Assembly: GCF_013911085.1 (NCBI RefSeq)
Contig: NZ_JACERN010000042.1
Span: 248,001-312,000, forward strand
Source: Aquitalea aquatica
GTDB taxonomy: Bacteria > Pseudomonadota > Gammaproteobacteria > Burkholderiales > Chromobacteriaceae
Length of the DNA stretch: 64,000 nucleotides
Direction: 5' to 3'
This document shows positions 1 through 8,647 of the stretch, piece by piece. Within the stretch, counting starts at the first letter, position 1. Every line of letters begins with the position of its first letter. The translations under genes were made by a program, and so were the position numbers. The notes under the pieces were generated by a model. That model was given only the letters and a program-made list of their open reading frames with translations. It ran no database searches and was not told the origin of the DNA.

Positions 1-267
1 TGGGGCTTCGAGCACCTGCACTTTGACGACAAGCGGCTGAAGGAAGTGGGCGCGCTGGGCCTGTTGCAACCGCTGCAACTGAGCTGCGCTGACCACGAAG
101 GCGGCGGCGCGGTGCGCTTCCAGCAGTGGGACGGCCAGCAGTGGAAAGTGATTTCGCCGTGGGTACAGGCCGACCGCAAGCTGCTGCGCCCCATCATCGA
201 GGACTCCTCGCACAAGTACGCCAAGGAAAAGGGCATCACCCCGCGCGATTGCAGCAAGGAATCGTGA
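1..267 (+). CDS. ABC transporter substrate-binding protein, C-terminal part (partial)
   Basis: The frame is open from the first base and ends at a TGA at 265-267, so only the last 88 residues are present. The visible tail (WKVISPWVQADRKLLRPII, then a lysine-rich end) resembles the C-terminus of periplasmic binding proteins of the branched-chain amino-acid (Leu/Ile/Val) type. The next gene encodes a LivF-like ATPase on the same strand, which supports that reading. The signal peptide and ligand-binding residues lie outside the window, so the ligand cannot be judged. A GTG at 46 is an internal codon, not a credible start. Confidence 0.6.
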   Translation, partial: WGFEHLHFDDKRLKEVGALGLLQPLQLSCADHEGGGAVRFQQWDGQQWKVISPWVQADRKLLRPIIEDSSHKYAKEKGITPRDCSKES

Positions 268-286
268 TGGCCTGAGCCCGTCCACG

Positions 287-315
287 CCCGGCGCGGCTTG
301 CTGCGCCGGGTTTTT
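287..315 (+). terminator. Rho-independent terminator after the binding-protein gene
   Basis: An 8-bp GC stem (CCCGGCGC at 287-294, GCGCCGGG at 303-310) is followed by a run of T. It lies between the binding-protein tail and the livF-like gene and probably lowers ATPase expression relative to the binding protein. Confidence 0.75.
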
Positions 316-350
316 GTCACCCGGTTTTTGACGGATTGCGGAGTTGAATC

Positions 351-1106
351 ATGAGCCAGCCCTTACTACAGGTGGAAGGCATTCAGGTGGTGTACAACCA
401 GGCCATTCTGGCCGTGGCCAGTGTTTCCTTGCAGGTGGACGAGGGGCAGGTCGTGGCCTTGCTGGGTGCCAATGGGGCAGGCAAGAGCAGCACCCTCAAG
501 GCCATTGCCGGCCTGGTGGCAGCCGAGCGCGGCTGCCTGCAGCAAGGGCGCATTGTCTATGCCGGGCAGGATGTCAGCCACACCGCGCCGCATGAGCTGG
601 TGCAGCGCGGGCTGGTGCAGGTGCTGGAAGGGCGGCATTGCTTTGCCCACCTGAGCGTGGAAGAAAACCTGCTGACCGGTGCTTTTGCGCGCAAGCCCAG
701 CCGTGCGGCCTTGCAGCAGGATCTGGACCGCATCTACCAGTATTTCCCGCGTCTGAAAGAACGCCGCCGCTCGCAGGCGGGCTATACCTCGGGTGGCGAG
801 CAGCAGATGGTGGCCATTGGCCGCGCATTGATGGCCGCCCCACGGCTGGTGTTGCTGGATGAGCCTTCCATGGGCCTGGCACCGAAAATCGTCGAGGAAA
901 TTTTCGAGATCCTGCAGGCGCTGAACCGGCAGGAAGGGGTGAGCTTTCTGCTGGCCGAGCAGAACGCCAACCTGGCCTTGCACTACAGCCATCAGGCTTA
1001 TCTGCTGGAAAACGGCCATGTGGCACTGTCGGGCAGTTCGGCCGAGCTGGCGGCGCGTGAAGATGTGCATCAGTTCTATCTGGGCGGCAGTGTCGAGGCA
1101 GCCTGA
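351..1106 (+). CDS. livF: Branched-chain amino acid ABC transporter ATP-binding protein (LivF-like)
   Basis: This 251-residue cytoplasmic ATPase would energise a Leu/Ile/Val-type importer. The Walker A motif GANGAGKSS is near residues 39-47, the signature is an atypical SGGEQQM (about 147-153), and Walker B is LVLLDEP followed by SMGLAP, the LivF hallmark. The LivF family usually has 233-260 residues, so this is full length. The ATG at 351 has a GGAG ribosome-binding site 7 bases upstream. The partner permeases and second ATPase are presumably upstream, outside the window. The exact substrate (amino acid, amide or urea) is not decided by sequence alone. Confidence 0.85.
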   Translation: MSQPLLQVEGIQVVYNQAILAVASVSLQVDEGQVVALLGANGAGKSSTLKAIAGLVAAERGCLQQGRIVYAGQDVSHTAPHELVQRGLVQVLEGRHCFAHLSVEENLLTGAFARKPSRAALQQDLDRIYQYFPRLKERRRSQAGYTSGGEQQMVAIGRALMAAPRLVLLDEPSMGLAPKIVEEIFEILQALNRQEGVSFLLAEQNANLALHYSHQAYLLENGHVALSGSSAELAAREDVHQFYLGGSVEAA

Positions 1107-1331
1107 GGCCAGGCTGTCACTGTCACATTCCGGCGCAGACAACAGCGCTCGCTATCATTCATCCTGCTGGTACAGGCGGCACCAGCGCGCCGTTCTTCAG
1201 CGGCGCGACACCCTGCTCAGCCACGTTATTGGCTTGATATTCAAATCAGTTTTTCTTGGTTCGCATTGCCATTGGCATGGCATATCGTGGAGCTTCCCGG
1301 CACCCCGGTGGTGCTGCTTTACGGAGTTGTC

Positions 1332-2393
1332 ATGCCAAGCCCTCTTACCTTGCCTGTCATCGATTTCAGCCTGCTGAATGGCAGCCCGGAACAACGCCAG
1401 CAACTGCTGCAACAACTGCGCGGCGCAGCACGCGATCACGGTTTCTTTTATCTGGTCGGCCATGGTATTGCCGCTGACAAGGTGACGGCACTGCGTCAGG
1501 CCGCACGCGCATTTTTTGCCTTGCCAGAGGCCGACAAGCTGGCCATCGACATGGAAAACTCGCCGCATTTTCGTGGCTATACCCGTGCCGGAGAAGAACG
1601 CACCCGTGGTGCTGCCGACTGGCGCGAACAACTGGATATCGGTGCCGAACGCCCGGCGCGACCAGTCCTGGCAGCGCAGGGGCCGTGGTGGCGTCTGCAA
1701 GGCCCCAATCAATGGCCGATGGCCTTGCCGCAGCTCAAGCCGGTGCTGCAGGACTGGCAGCAGGAAACCACCCGGCTTTCCATCCGCTTGCTGCGTGCCT
1801 TTGCCGAAGCCCTGCAGCAGCCGGTCGACATTTTTGACGATGCCTTTGCCCTGGCTCCGGTGCAGCATCTGAAAATCATCCGCTATCCGGGTAGCGCGCA
1901 AGGTGCGGCCGGGCAGGGCGTGGGGCCGCACAAGGACGGCGGCTTCCTCACCCTGTTGCTGCAAGACGATAGCCAGGACGGCCTGCAAGTGGAAACCGAA
2001 CAGGGCTGGATTGATGCGCCGTCACTGCCGGGCAGCTTCATCGTCAATATCGGTGAATCGCTGGAAATGGCATCCGACGGCTATCTGCGGGCCAATGTGC
2101 ATCGCGTGCTGAGCCCGCCGGAGGGCAGGGACCGCTTGTCCGTAGCCTTTTTCCTCGGCCCGCGGCTGGATGCCACCATTCCGCTGCTGCAATTGCCAGA
2201 TTATCTGGCCGCCGAAGCACGTGGCCCGGAGGCCGACCCGGATAACCCGCTGTTTTACCGCATTGGTGACAACTATCTCAAAGGGCGGCTGCGCTCCCAT
2301 CCCAAGGTGGCCGTCCGACACCATGCCGACCTGCTTTCCCCGCAAGCATTGCAGGCCGCTTCCCTTCCCACCTCCGCAGGAGAATATGCATGA
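1332..2393 (+). CDS. 2-oxoglutarate/Fe(II)-dependent oxygenase, isopenicillin N synthase-like family
   Basis: This 353-residue non-haem iron oxygenase has the N-terminal DIOX_N-type opening (LPVIDFSLL) and a jelly-roll C-terminal half. The predicted iron ligands are H200 and D202 (PHKDGGF) and H257 (NVHRVL); the 2-oxoglutarate-binding arginine is in RLS near residue 268. The ATG at 1332 is chosen over an in-frame ATG at 1266 because it has GGAG 6 bases upstream and opens with the family N-terminus. The stop overlaps the start of the MetQ-like gene (ATGA), so the two are translationally coupled. The substrate is unknown. Its place beside sulfur-uptake genes suggests a sulfur- or amino-acid-derived compound, which is inference only. 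Confidence 0.85.
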   Translation: MPSPLTLPVIDFSLLNGSPEQRQQLLQQLRGAARDHGFFYLVGHGIAADKVTALRQAARAFFALPEADKLAIDMENSPHFRGYTRAGEERTRGAADWREQLDIGAERPARPVLAAQGPWWRLQGPNQWPMALPQLKPVLQDWQQETTRLSIRLLRAFAEALQQPVDIFDDAFALAPVQHLKIIRYPGSAQGAAGQGVGPHKDGGFLTLLLQDDSQDGLQVETEQGWIDAPSLPGSFIVNIGESLEMASDGYLRANVHRVLSPPEGRDRLSVAFFLGPRLDATIPLLQLPDYLAAEARGPEADPDNPLFYRIGDNYLKGRLRSHPKVAVRHHADLLSPQALQAASLPTSAGEYA

Positions 2394-3169
2394 AACGCGC
2401 AAGCCTCTGGCTGGCATTGTTTGGCCTGGCCACCAGCCTCACCGCCCACGCCGAAGTACTGACCATCGGTGCTGAAGCGGTCCCGCATGCCGAGATTCTG
2501 GAGCACGTGAAGCCAGTGCTGGCCAAACAAGGCATTGAGTTGAAAGTGAAAGTGTTCAGCAATGGCTTGCAGGAAAACCTGGCGGTGGCCGGCAAGGAAA
2601 TCGATGCCAACTACTTCCAGCACCAGCCCTTTCTGGATAGCTTCAACAAGTCCAAGGGCACCCGGCTGGTGAGCGTGGCGGCCATTCATGTGGAGCCGTT
2701 CGGCGCGTACTCGCACAAGGTCCACAAGGCCAGCGAACTGCCGGATGGCGCCACCATCGCCATCCCCAACGACCCGTCCAATACCGGCCGCGCTCTGTTG
2801 CTGCTGCACAAGCAGGGCCTGATCAGCCTGAAGGACCCGACCAACATCCTGTCCGGTGTGCGTGACATCAGCAGCAATCCGCACCATTTCAAGATCAAGG
2901 AACTGGAAGCCGCCACCCTGCCACGGGTGCTGGACCAGGTAGACATTGCGCTGATCAATACCAACTACGCGCTGCAAGGCGGGCTGAAACCCAAGCGTGA
3001 TGCGCTGTTCAGCGAAGGCAGCCAGTCGCCTTACGCCAATATCATCGTGTCACGCGAGGACAACCGCAGCAGTCCGGCGCTGAAAAAGCTGGTGGCGGCG
3101 CTGTCCACCGACGATGTGCGCCAGTTCATCGACCAGCGTTATCAGGGTGCGGTGGTGCCGGTGTTCTGA
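2390..3169 (+). CDS. MetQ/NlpA-family periplasmic substrate-binding protein
   Basis: A 259-residue protein of the NlpA/MetQ family, which binds methionine or related compounds for an ABC importer. A signal peptide is clear (MKRASLWLALFGLATSL to AHA at residues 1-21, mature protein from EVLTIG). There is no lipobox cysteine, so it should be a soluble periplasmic protein rather than a lipoprotein, unlike classical MetQ. Family landmarks include ANYFQHQPFLD and the NDPSNTGRALLLL segment. It overlaps the preceding oxygenase gene by 4 bases (RBS AGGAG). No metN or metI partner lies nearby, so the permease would have to be encoded elsewhere. Confidence 0.85.
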   Translation: MKRASLWLALFGLATSLTAHAEVLTIGAEAVPHAEILEHVKPVLAKQGIELKVKVFSNGLQENLAVAGKEIDANYFQHQPFLDSFNKSKGTRLVSVAAIHVEPFGAYSHKVHKASELPDGATIAIPNDPSNTGRALLLLHKQGLISLKDPTNILSGVRDISSNPHHFKIKELEAATLPRVLDQVDIALINTNYALQGGLKPKRDALFSEGSQSPYANIIVSREDNRSSPALKKLVAALSTDDVRQFIDQRYQGAVVPVF

Positions 3170-3256
3170 CACGGTGCTTCTGAGATACCGGCAGATGCAA
3201 CAAAGGCGTCCCCTCACGGTGGACGCCTTTGTCTTGTTTACCTGCGGTTCTAGGTT

Positions 3257-4021
3257 TTACCAGTCTTCCGGCAGGCCTTCCTTCAGCGTGGACACATAGC
3301 TGGCGGTGCGCGGGTTTTGTGGCTGCAGGAATAACTGGCGGCTGCTGCCTTGCTCCACGATGCGGCCATCTTCCAGAAACACCACGGTGTCGGCCAGCGT
3401 GGCGGCCAGTCGCAGGTCGTGGGTGGCAATCAGCATGGTCATCTTGTTGGCAGCAAGGTCACGCAGTACGGCCACCACTTCGCTGGCCAGCTCCGGGTCC
3501 AGCGCCGAGGTGGGTTCATCACACAGCAGCAGGCCGGGGGACTGGGCCAGGGCGCGGGCAATGGCCACCCGTTGCTGCTGGCCACCGGACAGGGTGCCGG
3601 GCCAGGCATCCGCCTTGTGCGCCATGCCTACTTGTTGCAGCAGCTCACGGGCGCGGGCCTCGGCCTGGGCGCGTGGCCATTTCTTCACCACCAGCAGGCC
3701 TTCCATCACGTTTTCCAGCGCGGTGCGGTGCGGAAACAGCTGGAAGTTCTGGAACACCATGCCGGTTTGCAGGCGCAGGCGATGAATGTCCTGACGTCCC
3801 GGCTGGGCATGGTCATGGCCAAACTGCAGGCTGGCATCGCCCAGGGTAATCTGCCCGGCGCTGGGGGTTTCCAGCAGGTTGATGCAGCGCAGCAGGGTGC
3901 TCTTGCCGCTGCCGGACGGGCCGATCAGCGCCGTCACCTGGCCAGGGGCCACCTGCAGCGACACGTCCTTGAGCACGTGCTGGCTGCCAAAATGCTTGTC
4001 GATATTATGCAGTTGAATCAT
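3257..4021 (-). CDS. tcyN: Polar amino acid (cystine-type) ABC transporter ATP-binding protein
   Basis: A 254-residue ATPase of the HisP/GlnQ/TcyN group. Walker A is GPSGSGKST (about 34-42), the Q-loop is FQNFQLFPH, the signature is LSGGQQQR and Walker B is LLCDEPTSALDPE. It begins inside the end of the permease gene (4-base overlap) and follows the cystine-binding protein and permease in transcription order, so the three form one importer. The TcyN assignment rests on that neighbouring binding protein; alone the ATPase could serve any polar amino acid. Confidence 0.85.
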   Translation of the reverse strand: MIQLHNIDKHFGSQHVLKDVSLQVAPGQVTALIGPSGSGKSTLLRCINLLETPSAGQITLGDASLQFGHDHAQPGRQDIHRLRLQTGMVFQNFQLFPHRTALENVMEGLLVVKKWPRAQAEARARELLQQVGMAHKADAWPGTLSGGQQQRVAIARALAQSPGLLLCDEPTSALDPELASEVVAVLRDLAANKMTMLIATHDLRLAATLADTVVFLEDGRIVEQGSSRQLFLQPQNPRTASYVSTLKEGLPEDW

Positions 4022-4698
4022 TTCGTCTCCTGGGCCTGGTGCAGGTGCTGGCCAAAACGGGCTTCCAGCTTTTGCTGACCGGCGGACAGCACGGAGCTGA
4101 ACGCAAGGTAGATCAGTGCGGTTTCGGTATACAGGATCAGCGGTTCATAGGTGACCGAGGCAATGCGCTGCGCGGCCTGGAAGATTTCCGGCACGGTCAG
4201 TACTGCGGCCAGCGAGGTGTCCTTGATCAGCGAGATGAAGGTATTGGCCAAGGGCGGCACGGCCACGCGGCTGGCCTGCGGCAGGATGGTGCGGCGCATG
4301 GCCTGGGCCCAGGTCAGGCCGATGGAGTAGGCGGCTTCCCACTGGCCGCGCGGTACCGCCAGCAGGGCGGCGCGGATGACTTCCGAGGTGTAGGCACCCA
4401 CATTCAGGGAAAAGCCGATGACGGCGGCGGGCAAGGGGTCGAACACGATGCCGGCCTTGGGCAGGCCGTAAAAAATCAGGAACAGCTGCACCAGCAAGGG
4501 CGTGCCGCGAATCAGCCACACATAAAAGCGGAAGCCGTCCGCCAGCGGCTTGGGGCCATACAGCCGCACCAGTGCGGTGACAAAGCCCAGCGACAGGCCA
4601 CAGGCAAAGGACAGCAGGGTAAGCGGTACGGTGAACACCAGCCCTGCATACAGCAGCGGCGGCAGGGACTCCACCATCAGTTTCAACCATTCAGGCAT
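4018..4698 (-). CDS. tcyL: Cystine ABC transporter permease
   Basis: A 226-residue inner-membrane permease of the HisM/YecS (TcyL) type with about five predicted membrane segments. It carries the EAA-loop region typical of polar amino-acid permeases (AAYSIGLTWAQAMRRTILPQA, near residues 140-160), which docks the ATPase. It sits between the binding-protein and ATPase genes and overlaps the latter by 4 bases. A 280-base non-coding gap separates it from the binding-protein gene upstream, an arrangement often used for differential expression. Confidence 0.85.
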   Translation of the reverse strand: MPEWLKLMVESLPPLLYAGLVFTVPLTLLSFACGLSLGFVTALVRLYGPKPLADGFRFYVWLIRGTPLLVQLFLIFYGLPKAGIVFDPLPAAVIGFSLNVGAYTSEVIRAALLAVPRGQWEAAYSIGLTWAQAMRRTILPQASRVAVPPLANTFISLIKDTSLAAVLTVPEIFQAAQRIASVTYEPLILYTETALIYLAFSSVLSAGQQKLEARFGQHLHQAQETK

Positions 4699-4740
4699 GT
4701 GCCGACTCCATGATTGTTATTGTGCGGTGCAAAAAAACTT

Positions 4741-4950
4741 GCCCCGTAGAACGGGGCGGCAGATTTTGACAAAACCCTCTCGTTTTCCGAAAGGAAAGCG
4801 AGGCTCCCTTTCAGGGAAAGGGCGGGGGGATAGGGAATAGACAGGAAGGCTGCGGAAGTCATGACTTGGTCGAGAGGCCCGGCTTTGCCGGGGCCAGTGA
4901 AACCGTACCCAATCACTTTGTCCGCAGCCTGCTGCCCCGTAGGACGGGGC
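4741..4950 (-). repeat. Two copies of a GCCCCGTAG(A/G)ACGGGGC hairpin between tcyJ and tcyL
   Basis: Near-identical 17-base hairpins lie at 4741-4757 and 4934-4950, bracketing most of the 280-base gap between the binding protein and permease genes. Each has a 6-bp GC stem (GCCCCG/CGGGGC) and a short loop, with no clean T-tract on the minus strand. They could stabilise the upstream tcyJ message or attenuate read-through. Confidence 0.5.
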
Positions 4951-4978
4951 AAGCTGGCAAGTCCGGGGCGGGGTGCGC

Positions 4979-5737
4979 TTAGTGCGACACGTCTTCGCCA
5001 AAGTACTTGAAGGAAATCTTCTGATAGCTGCCATCAGCCTTGATGTCAGCCAGTGCCTTGTTGATGGCGGCCTGCAGCTGCGGATTGCCCTTGCGGAAAA
5101 TGATGCCGGAGAAGTCGGCGTCCTTTTCGGTGGCGGCAATGCGCAGCTTGGAGTTGGGCTGGTGCTTCTTGTAATCCAGGAAGGACAGGCTGTCGTTGAT
5201 GGTGGCATCTACCCGGCCGGAGGCCAGCAGCTCCAGCGAATCGTTAAAGCCTTGTACCGGGACGACTTCCGCGCCGAAGGATTGCGCCAGCTTGCCGAAG
5301 TTGCTGGTCAGGGTGTTGGCGGACTTTCTGCCTTTGAGGTCGGCAAAGCTCTTGATCGGGCTGTTGCCATTCACGATCAGCGCGGCCTTGGAGGCGATGT
5401 AGGCGCTGGAGAAGTCGTACTTGGCCTTGCGCGCATCGGTGATCGACACCTCGTTGGCCACCGCGTCGTAACGGTTGGCATCCAGGCCGGCAATCAGGCC
5501 GTCCCATTTGCCTTCGATGAATTCGGCTTTCACACCCAGCTTGGCGGCTACGGCCTGGGCAATCTCTACATCAAAACCCACCAGCTTGCCGCTGGCATCG
5601 TGATAGGTAAACGGGGCGTAAGTGCCTTCGGTGCCCACGCGAATCACGCCGGCGGATTTGATCTTGGCAAGGTCTTCAGCAGCGGCAAGGCCGGGCAGGA
5701 CGGTGGCGAGCAGGGCGGCAATGGCAAATCGTTTCAC
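4979..5737 (-). CDS. tcyJ: Cystine-binding periplasmic protein
   Basis: A 252-residue bacterial solute-binding protein of family 3. The signal peptide ends in LAAA near residue 20, followed by the family sequence SAGVIRVGTEGTYAPFTYHD, then FDVEIAQAVA, WDGLIAGLDANRYDAVANEV and a TYAPF ligand pocket. These match the FliY/TcyJ cystine-binding group best. The start is the GTG at 5737, with AGGAG upstream and a signal peptide directly after; an in-frame ATG 42 bases upstream would place about 14 extra polar residues before the signal sequence. It heads the cystine import cluster, which fits the sulfur theme of the neighbouring island. Confidence 0.85.
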   Translation of the reverse strand: MKRFAIAALLATVLPGLAAAEDLAKIKSAGVIRVGTEGTYAPFTYHDASGKLVGFDVEIAQAVAAKLGVKAEFIEGKWDGLIAGLDANRYDAVANEVSITDARKAKYDFSSAYIASKAALIVNGNSPIKSFADLKGRKSANTLTSNFGKLAQSFGAEVVPVQGFNDSLELLASGRVDATINDSLSFLDYKKHQPNSKLRIAATEKDADFSGIIFRKGNPQLQAAINKALADIKADGSYQKISFKYFGEDVSH

Positions 5738-6037
5738 AATGTACTCCTGGCTGTTTTTGTCGTGATGTATTGCCGCCATCCGGCGGCCTGCGGCGACTAT
5801 ATCAAGCAGGCCTTATTCTCAATAAACAAGAAAAATCACATTACTAATCATTAAAACGAATAAGCAGGGCTGCCTGGTGGTGATGATCAGCGGCGGCGCG
5901 ATCGGGCTGCGCGCCACTGACAATGGCGCGCCGACGCAACAGTGCAAGCAGTACGGCAAGCAGGCATGGCGGCCCTGGCCGGAATGCGAATACGCTGCGG
6001 CGCTGCACCCAGCAGTGTTGCGTAAGCCAGCTGCGCC

Positions 6038-7111
6038 CTAGCGCAGGGCACTGATTTCACCCAGGCGGATCAGCCGGGCACGGATGATGTTGCGGCTGAT
6101 GCCCAGCAGGCGGGCTGCCTGCACCTGGTTGCGGTGGCAGTAGTTATAGGCGGCGCGAATGATGCTGTTTTCGATGTCTTCATACAGATTGCTGCCATTG
6201 GCCTCGAACAGCGCTTGCAGTGCCTGCTGCAATTGCTGGTGAGCATCGTCAGTGCCGCTAGCGCCAGCCAGCGGTGGCTGGCTGCTGCGTTCATTGCGGC
6301 GGTTCAGCTGTAGTGAGGACAGCTGCAGGTCTTCGCTGCGCACTACATGGTGCTTGCAGATCAGCAAGGCATGATGGATGACGTTTTCCAGCTCGCGGAT
6401 ATTGCCCGGCCATGGGTGCTGTAGCAGCTTGCGTTCGGCTTCGGCATGCAGGGTGATATCGCCATAACCCAGGCGCTGGCGGTATTCGTCGACAAAGTGG
6501 TGGGCCAGCGGCAGGATGTCGCCGGGGCGGTCGCGCAGCGCCGGCAAGGCCAGGTGAGCCACCCGCAGCCGGTAGAACAGGTCCTCGCGGAAATGGCCGG
6601 CGGCGACGGCTTCTTCCAGCCGCACATTGGTGGCGGCAATCACCCGCACATTGATGGGAATGGGCTTGCGCGAGCCCAGGCGCACCACCTCGCGCTCCTG
6701 CAGGATGCGCAGCAATTTCACCTGGATGTTCAGCGGCAAGTCGCCGATTTCATCCAGAAACACCGTGCCGCCATTAGCGGCCTCAAACCAGCCGGGTTTG
6801 GCGGCAAAGGCGCCGGTAAATGCGCCTTTTTCATGGCCAAACAGCTCGCTTTCCACCAGCGATTCGGAAAACGCGCCGCAATTGACCGCGACAAAGGGCT
6901 GATCTGCCCGCTGGCTCAGCGCATGCACATGACGGGCGATCAGCTCCTTGCCGGTGCCGGTTTCGCCGATGATCAGCACATTGGCGTCGCTGGGGGCAAT
7001 CAGCTGTATCCGCGCCAGCAGGGCGGTGGATTGCGGGTCTTCAAACACCTGTGCCGTGGCGCGGATGGAGGTGGTGAGGCTTTGCCGGTTCGGCAGGGTG
7101 ATCAGGGGCAT
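6038..7111 (-). CDS. sfnR: Sigma-54-dependent transcriptional activator, SfnR-like
   Basis: A 357-residue enhancer-binding activator without a receiver domain. The AAA+ core has Walker A GETGTGKE (49-56), the sigma-54 contact loop GAFTGA (96-101) and Walker B GGTVFLDEIGDLP. The C-terminus ends in a Fis-type helix-turn-helix (QAARLLGISRNIIRARL). A short N-terminus is typical of SfnR, the regulator of dimethyl-sulfone and organosulfur use in Pseudomonas. The start at 7111 matches the usual SfnR N-terminus; an alternative at 7201 would overlap the upstream gene by 46 bases. It is downstream of, and probably co-transcribed with, the SfnB-like flavoprotein gene. It is the natural candidate to bind the palindromes at 8512-8592 and 15176-15193. 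Confidence 0.8.
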   Translation of the reverse strand: MPLITLPNRQSLTTSIRATAQVFEDPQSTALLARIQLIAPSDANVLIIGETGTGKELIARHVHALSQRADQPFVAVNCGAFSESLVESELFGHEKGAFTGAFAAKPGWFEAANGGTVFLDEIGDLPLNIQVKLLRILQEREVVRLGSRKPIPINVRVIAATNVRLEEAVAAGHFREDLFYRLRVAHLALPALRDRPGDILPLAHHFVDEYRQRLGYGDITLHAEAERKLLQHPWPGNIRELENVIHHALLICKHHVVRSEDLQLSSLQLNRRNERSSQPPLAGASGTDDAHQQLQQALQALFEANGSNLYEDIENSIIRAAYNYCHRNQVQAARLLGISRNIIRARLIRLGEISALR

Positions 7112-7155
7112 GGCCGGGCCTTGTGCTGGCTCGGCCCGCCGGGCCGATGCGGGTT

Positions 7156-8364
7156 TCAGGAATAAAACGTCGGTGTCGGATAGCTGCGAATCAAAGCCCA
7201 TTCCCCTAACTCCTTTAATTTGTAATCAACCGGATCGTGCAAGGTGTGGGTGCGCAGATTGCGCCAGTGCCGGTCCAGACGCAGTCCGGCATGGGTGGCG
7301 CGCGCGCCGGTGACCTCGAACATCTGACAGGCCAGGTTCAGCCCCATCCGGGTGGCGGCCACCTTGGCCGCCGCAATATTCATCGCCACTTCGCCGCGTT
7401 CGCTTTCGCTCAGCGCCTCGCCACGGGCCAGTGCCTCCACCAGCCGGGCGCCAGCCCGGTCGGTGAGGGCGCGCACGCTTTCCAGGCCCACCCAGAATTC
7501 GCCGTAATGCCCCAGGATGTAGGGGTCTTCGTGGGTGTGGTCTACCTGCGCAGCCTGCCAGGGGCGCGCCTCGTGCAGGGTGTAGTGCCGGGCTTCTTCA
7601 AAAGCGCCTTCGGCAATGCCCAGATAGATATTGGTGAGGATCAGCTGCGCCAGCAGTGGCCGCAGGCAGGAGCGCGGCGTGGTGAGCGGGCCGGGCGTAT
7701 CGAGAATTTCATTGTTTTCGATACGTACCTTTTCAAAGTGCACGCTGCCGCTATCCGTCTGGCGCTGGCCGATATTGTTCCAGTCCTGCTGCACGCTGAT
7801 ACCGCTGCGCCCGGTGGGGATGGCGGCCACCACCAATTGCCCGCCCGGCTGGCTGCGGGCGGAGACCACCAGCATTTGCGAATCCAGCGCGCCGGAGCAA
7901 AAGCTTTTCTGCCCGGAAAATTCGTGCCAGCCGGCCAAGCGCTTGCTGATGGTGCGCTCGTCCAGCGGATTAAGCGCATTGCCCCAGAACCAGTGTTGCC
8001 GGGTGGTGATTTCATGCCAGGGCTGCCACTGCTCCGGCCGGCCAAACAGCTCCACCGTGGCCAGCATCAGGTGGTGAAAGGCAAACACATGGGCCACCGA
8101 ACTGTCGGCCTTGGCAAATTCGCGTACCACCAGCAGCGTCTCCTGCCAGTTGGCACCCATGCCGCCAAGCTCACGGGCAATGGACAGGCCGAGCAGGCCG
8201 CTGGCACGGATGGCATCGCGTTCTGCCTTGGGCGTGCCGCCGGCGTGGTCGCGTTCTGCTGCGGTAGCCGCAAACTGACTGGCCAGTTGCTGCGCCAGCA
8301 GCAGGGCCGAGGCGGGAGTGCTGGCGGTTTGCGGTGCTGCCAGCAGGTGGTGGGGGAAATTCAA
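7156..8364 (-). CDS. sfnB: SfnB-like acyl-CoA dehydrogenase-family flavoprotein (sulfur acquisition)
   Basis: About 402 residues with the acyl-CoA dehydrogenase fold, most like SfnB/DszC-type FMN- or FAD-dependent enzymes of sulfur acquisition rather than beta-oxidation enzymes. Landmarks are VAHVFAFHHL, FWGNALNPLD, QDWNNIGQRQTDSGS and the C-terminal LHDPVDYKLKELGEWAL. It aligns closely along its length with the divergent gene at 8780-9961. The start is taken as TTG at 8364, 8 bases after an AAAGGA site and in line with the paralogue's N-terminus; GTG at 8370 is nearly as good, and an ATG at 8592 would add unlikely sequence. SfnB's precise reaction is not well established. Confidence 0.8.
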   Translation of the reverse strand: MNFPHHLLAAPQTASTPASALLLAQQLASQFAATAAERDHAGGTPKAERDAIRASGLLGLSIARELGGMGANWQETLLVVREFAKADSSVAHVFAFHHLMLATVELFGRPEQWQPWHEITTRQHWFWGNALNPLDERTISKRLAGWHEFSGQKSFCSGALDSQMLVVSARSQPGGQLVVAAIPTGRSGISVQQDWNNIGQRQTDSGSVHFEKVRIENNEILDTPGPLTTPRSCLRPLLAQLILTNIYLGIAEGAFEEARHYTLHEARPWQAAQVDHTHEDPYILGHYGEFWVGLESVRALTDRAGARLVEALARGEALSESERGEVAMNIAAAKVAATRMGLNLACQMFEVTGARATHAGLRLDRHWRNLRTHTLHDPVDYKLKELGEWALIRSYPTPTFYS

Positions 8365-8511
8365 GAGCACATCCTTTATCAATCGGCGATTTCCTATCAA
8401 ACAGCACAGATTTGGCGATGTTATTGGCGCGATGTAAACCAAGGATTTGTCAGGAATATATCTGTAATTTGAATTAGCCTGCAGCAGGCTCTTATCGGGA
8501 ATGGCTGAATG

Positions 8512-8592
8512 CTGCTGCATGGACAGCACGGTGTTTATTGACTGCTGCATAGGCAGCAGTGCGGCATGCCTTATCTGCTGCTTGAGCAGCAA
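8512..8592. promoter_or_regulatory. Three phased CTGCTGC-N4-GCAGCAG palindromes (candidate activator sites)
   Basis: Copies lie at 8512-8529 (right arm ACAGCAC, degenerate), 8542-8559 (perfect 7+4+7) and 8575-8592 (one mismatch). The centres are 30 and 33 bases apart, close to three helical turns, and the block ends about 40 bases upstream of a -24/-12 promoter. That is the layout of upstream activating sequences for a sigma-54 activator. A further perfect copy lies at 15176-15193. Confidence 0.65.
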
Positions 8593-8630
8593 TTAATAGC
8601 TGAAATGATATTTTTGTGGATTGATTCAGC

Positions 8631-8647
8631 TGGCATGCAACGTGCTA
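8631..8647 (+). promoter_or_regulatory. Sigma-54 (-24/-12) promoter for the 8780 gene
   Basis: The sequence TGGCATG-CAAC-GTGCT matches the consensus TGGCACG-N4-TTGCW with the required GG-N10-GC spacing. It lies about 130 bases upstream of the ATG at 8780. Confidence 0.7.
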
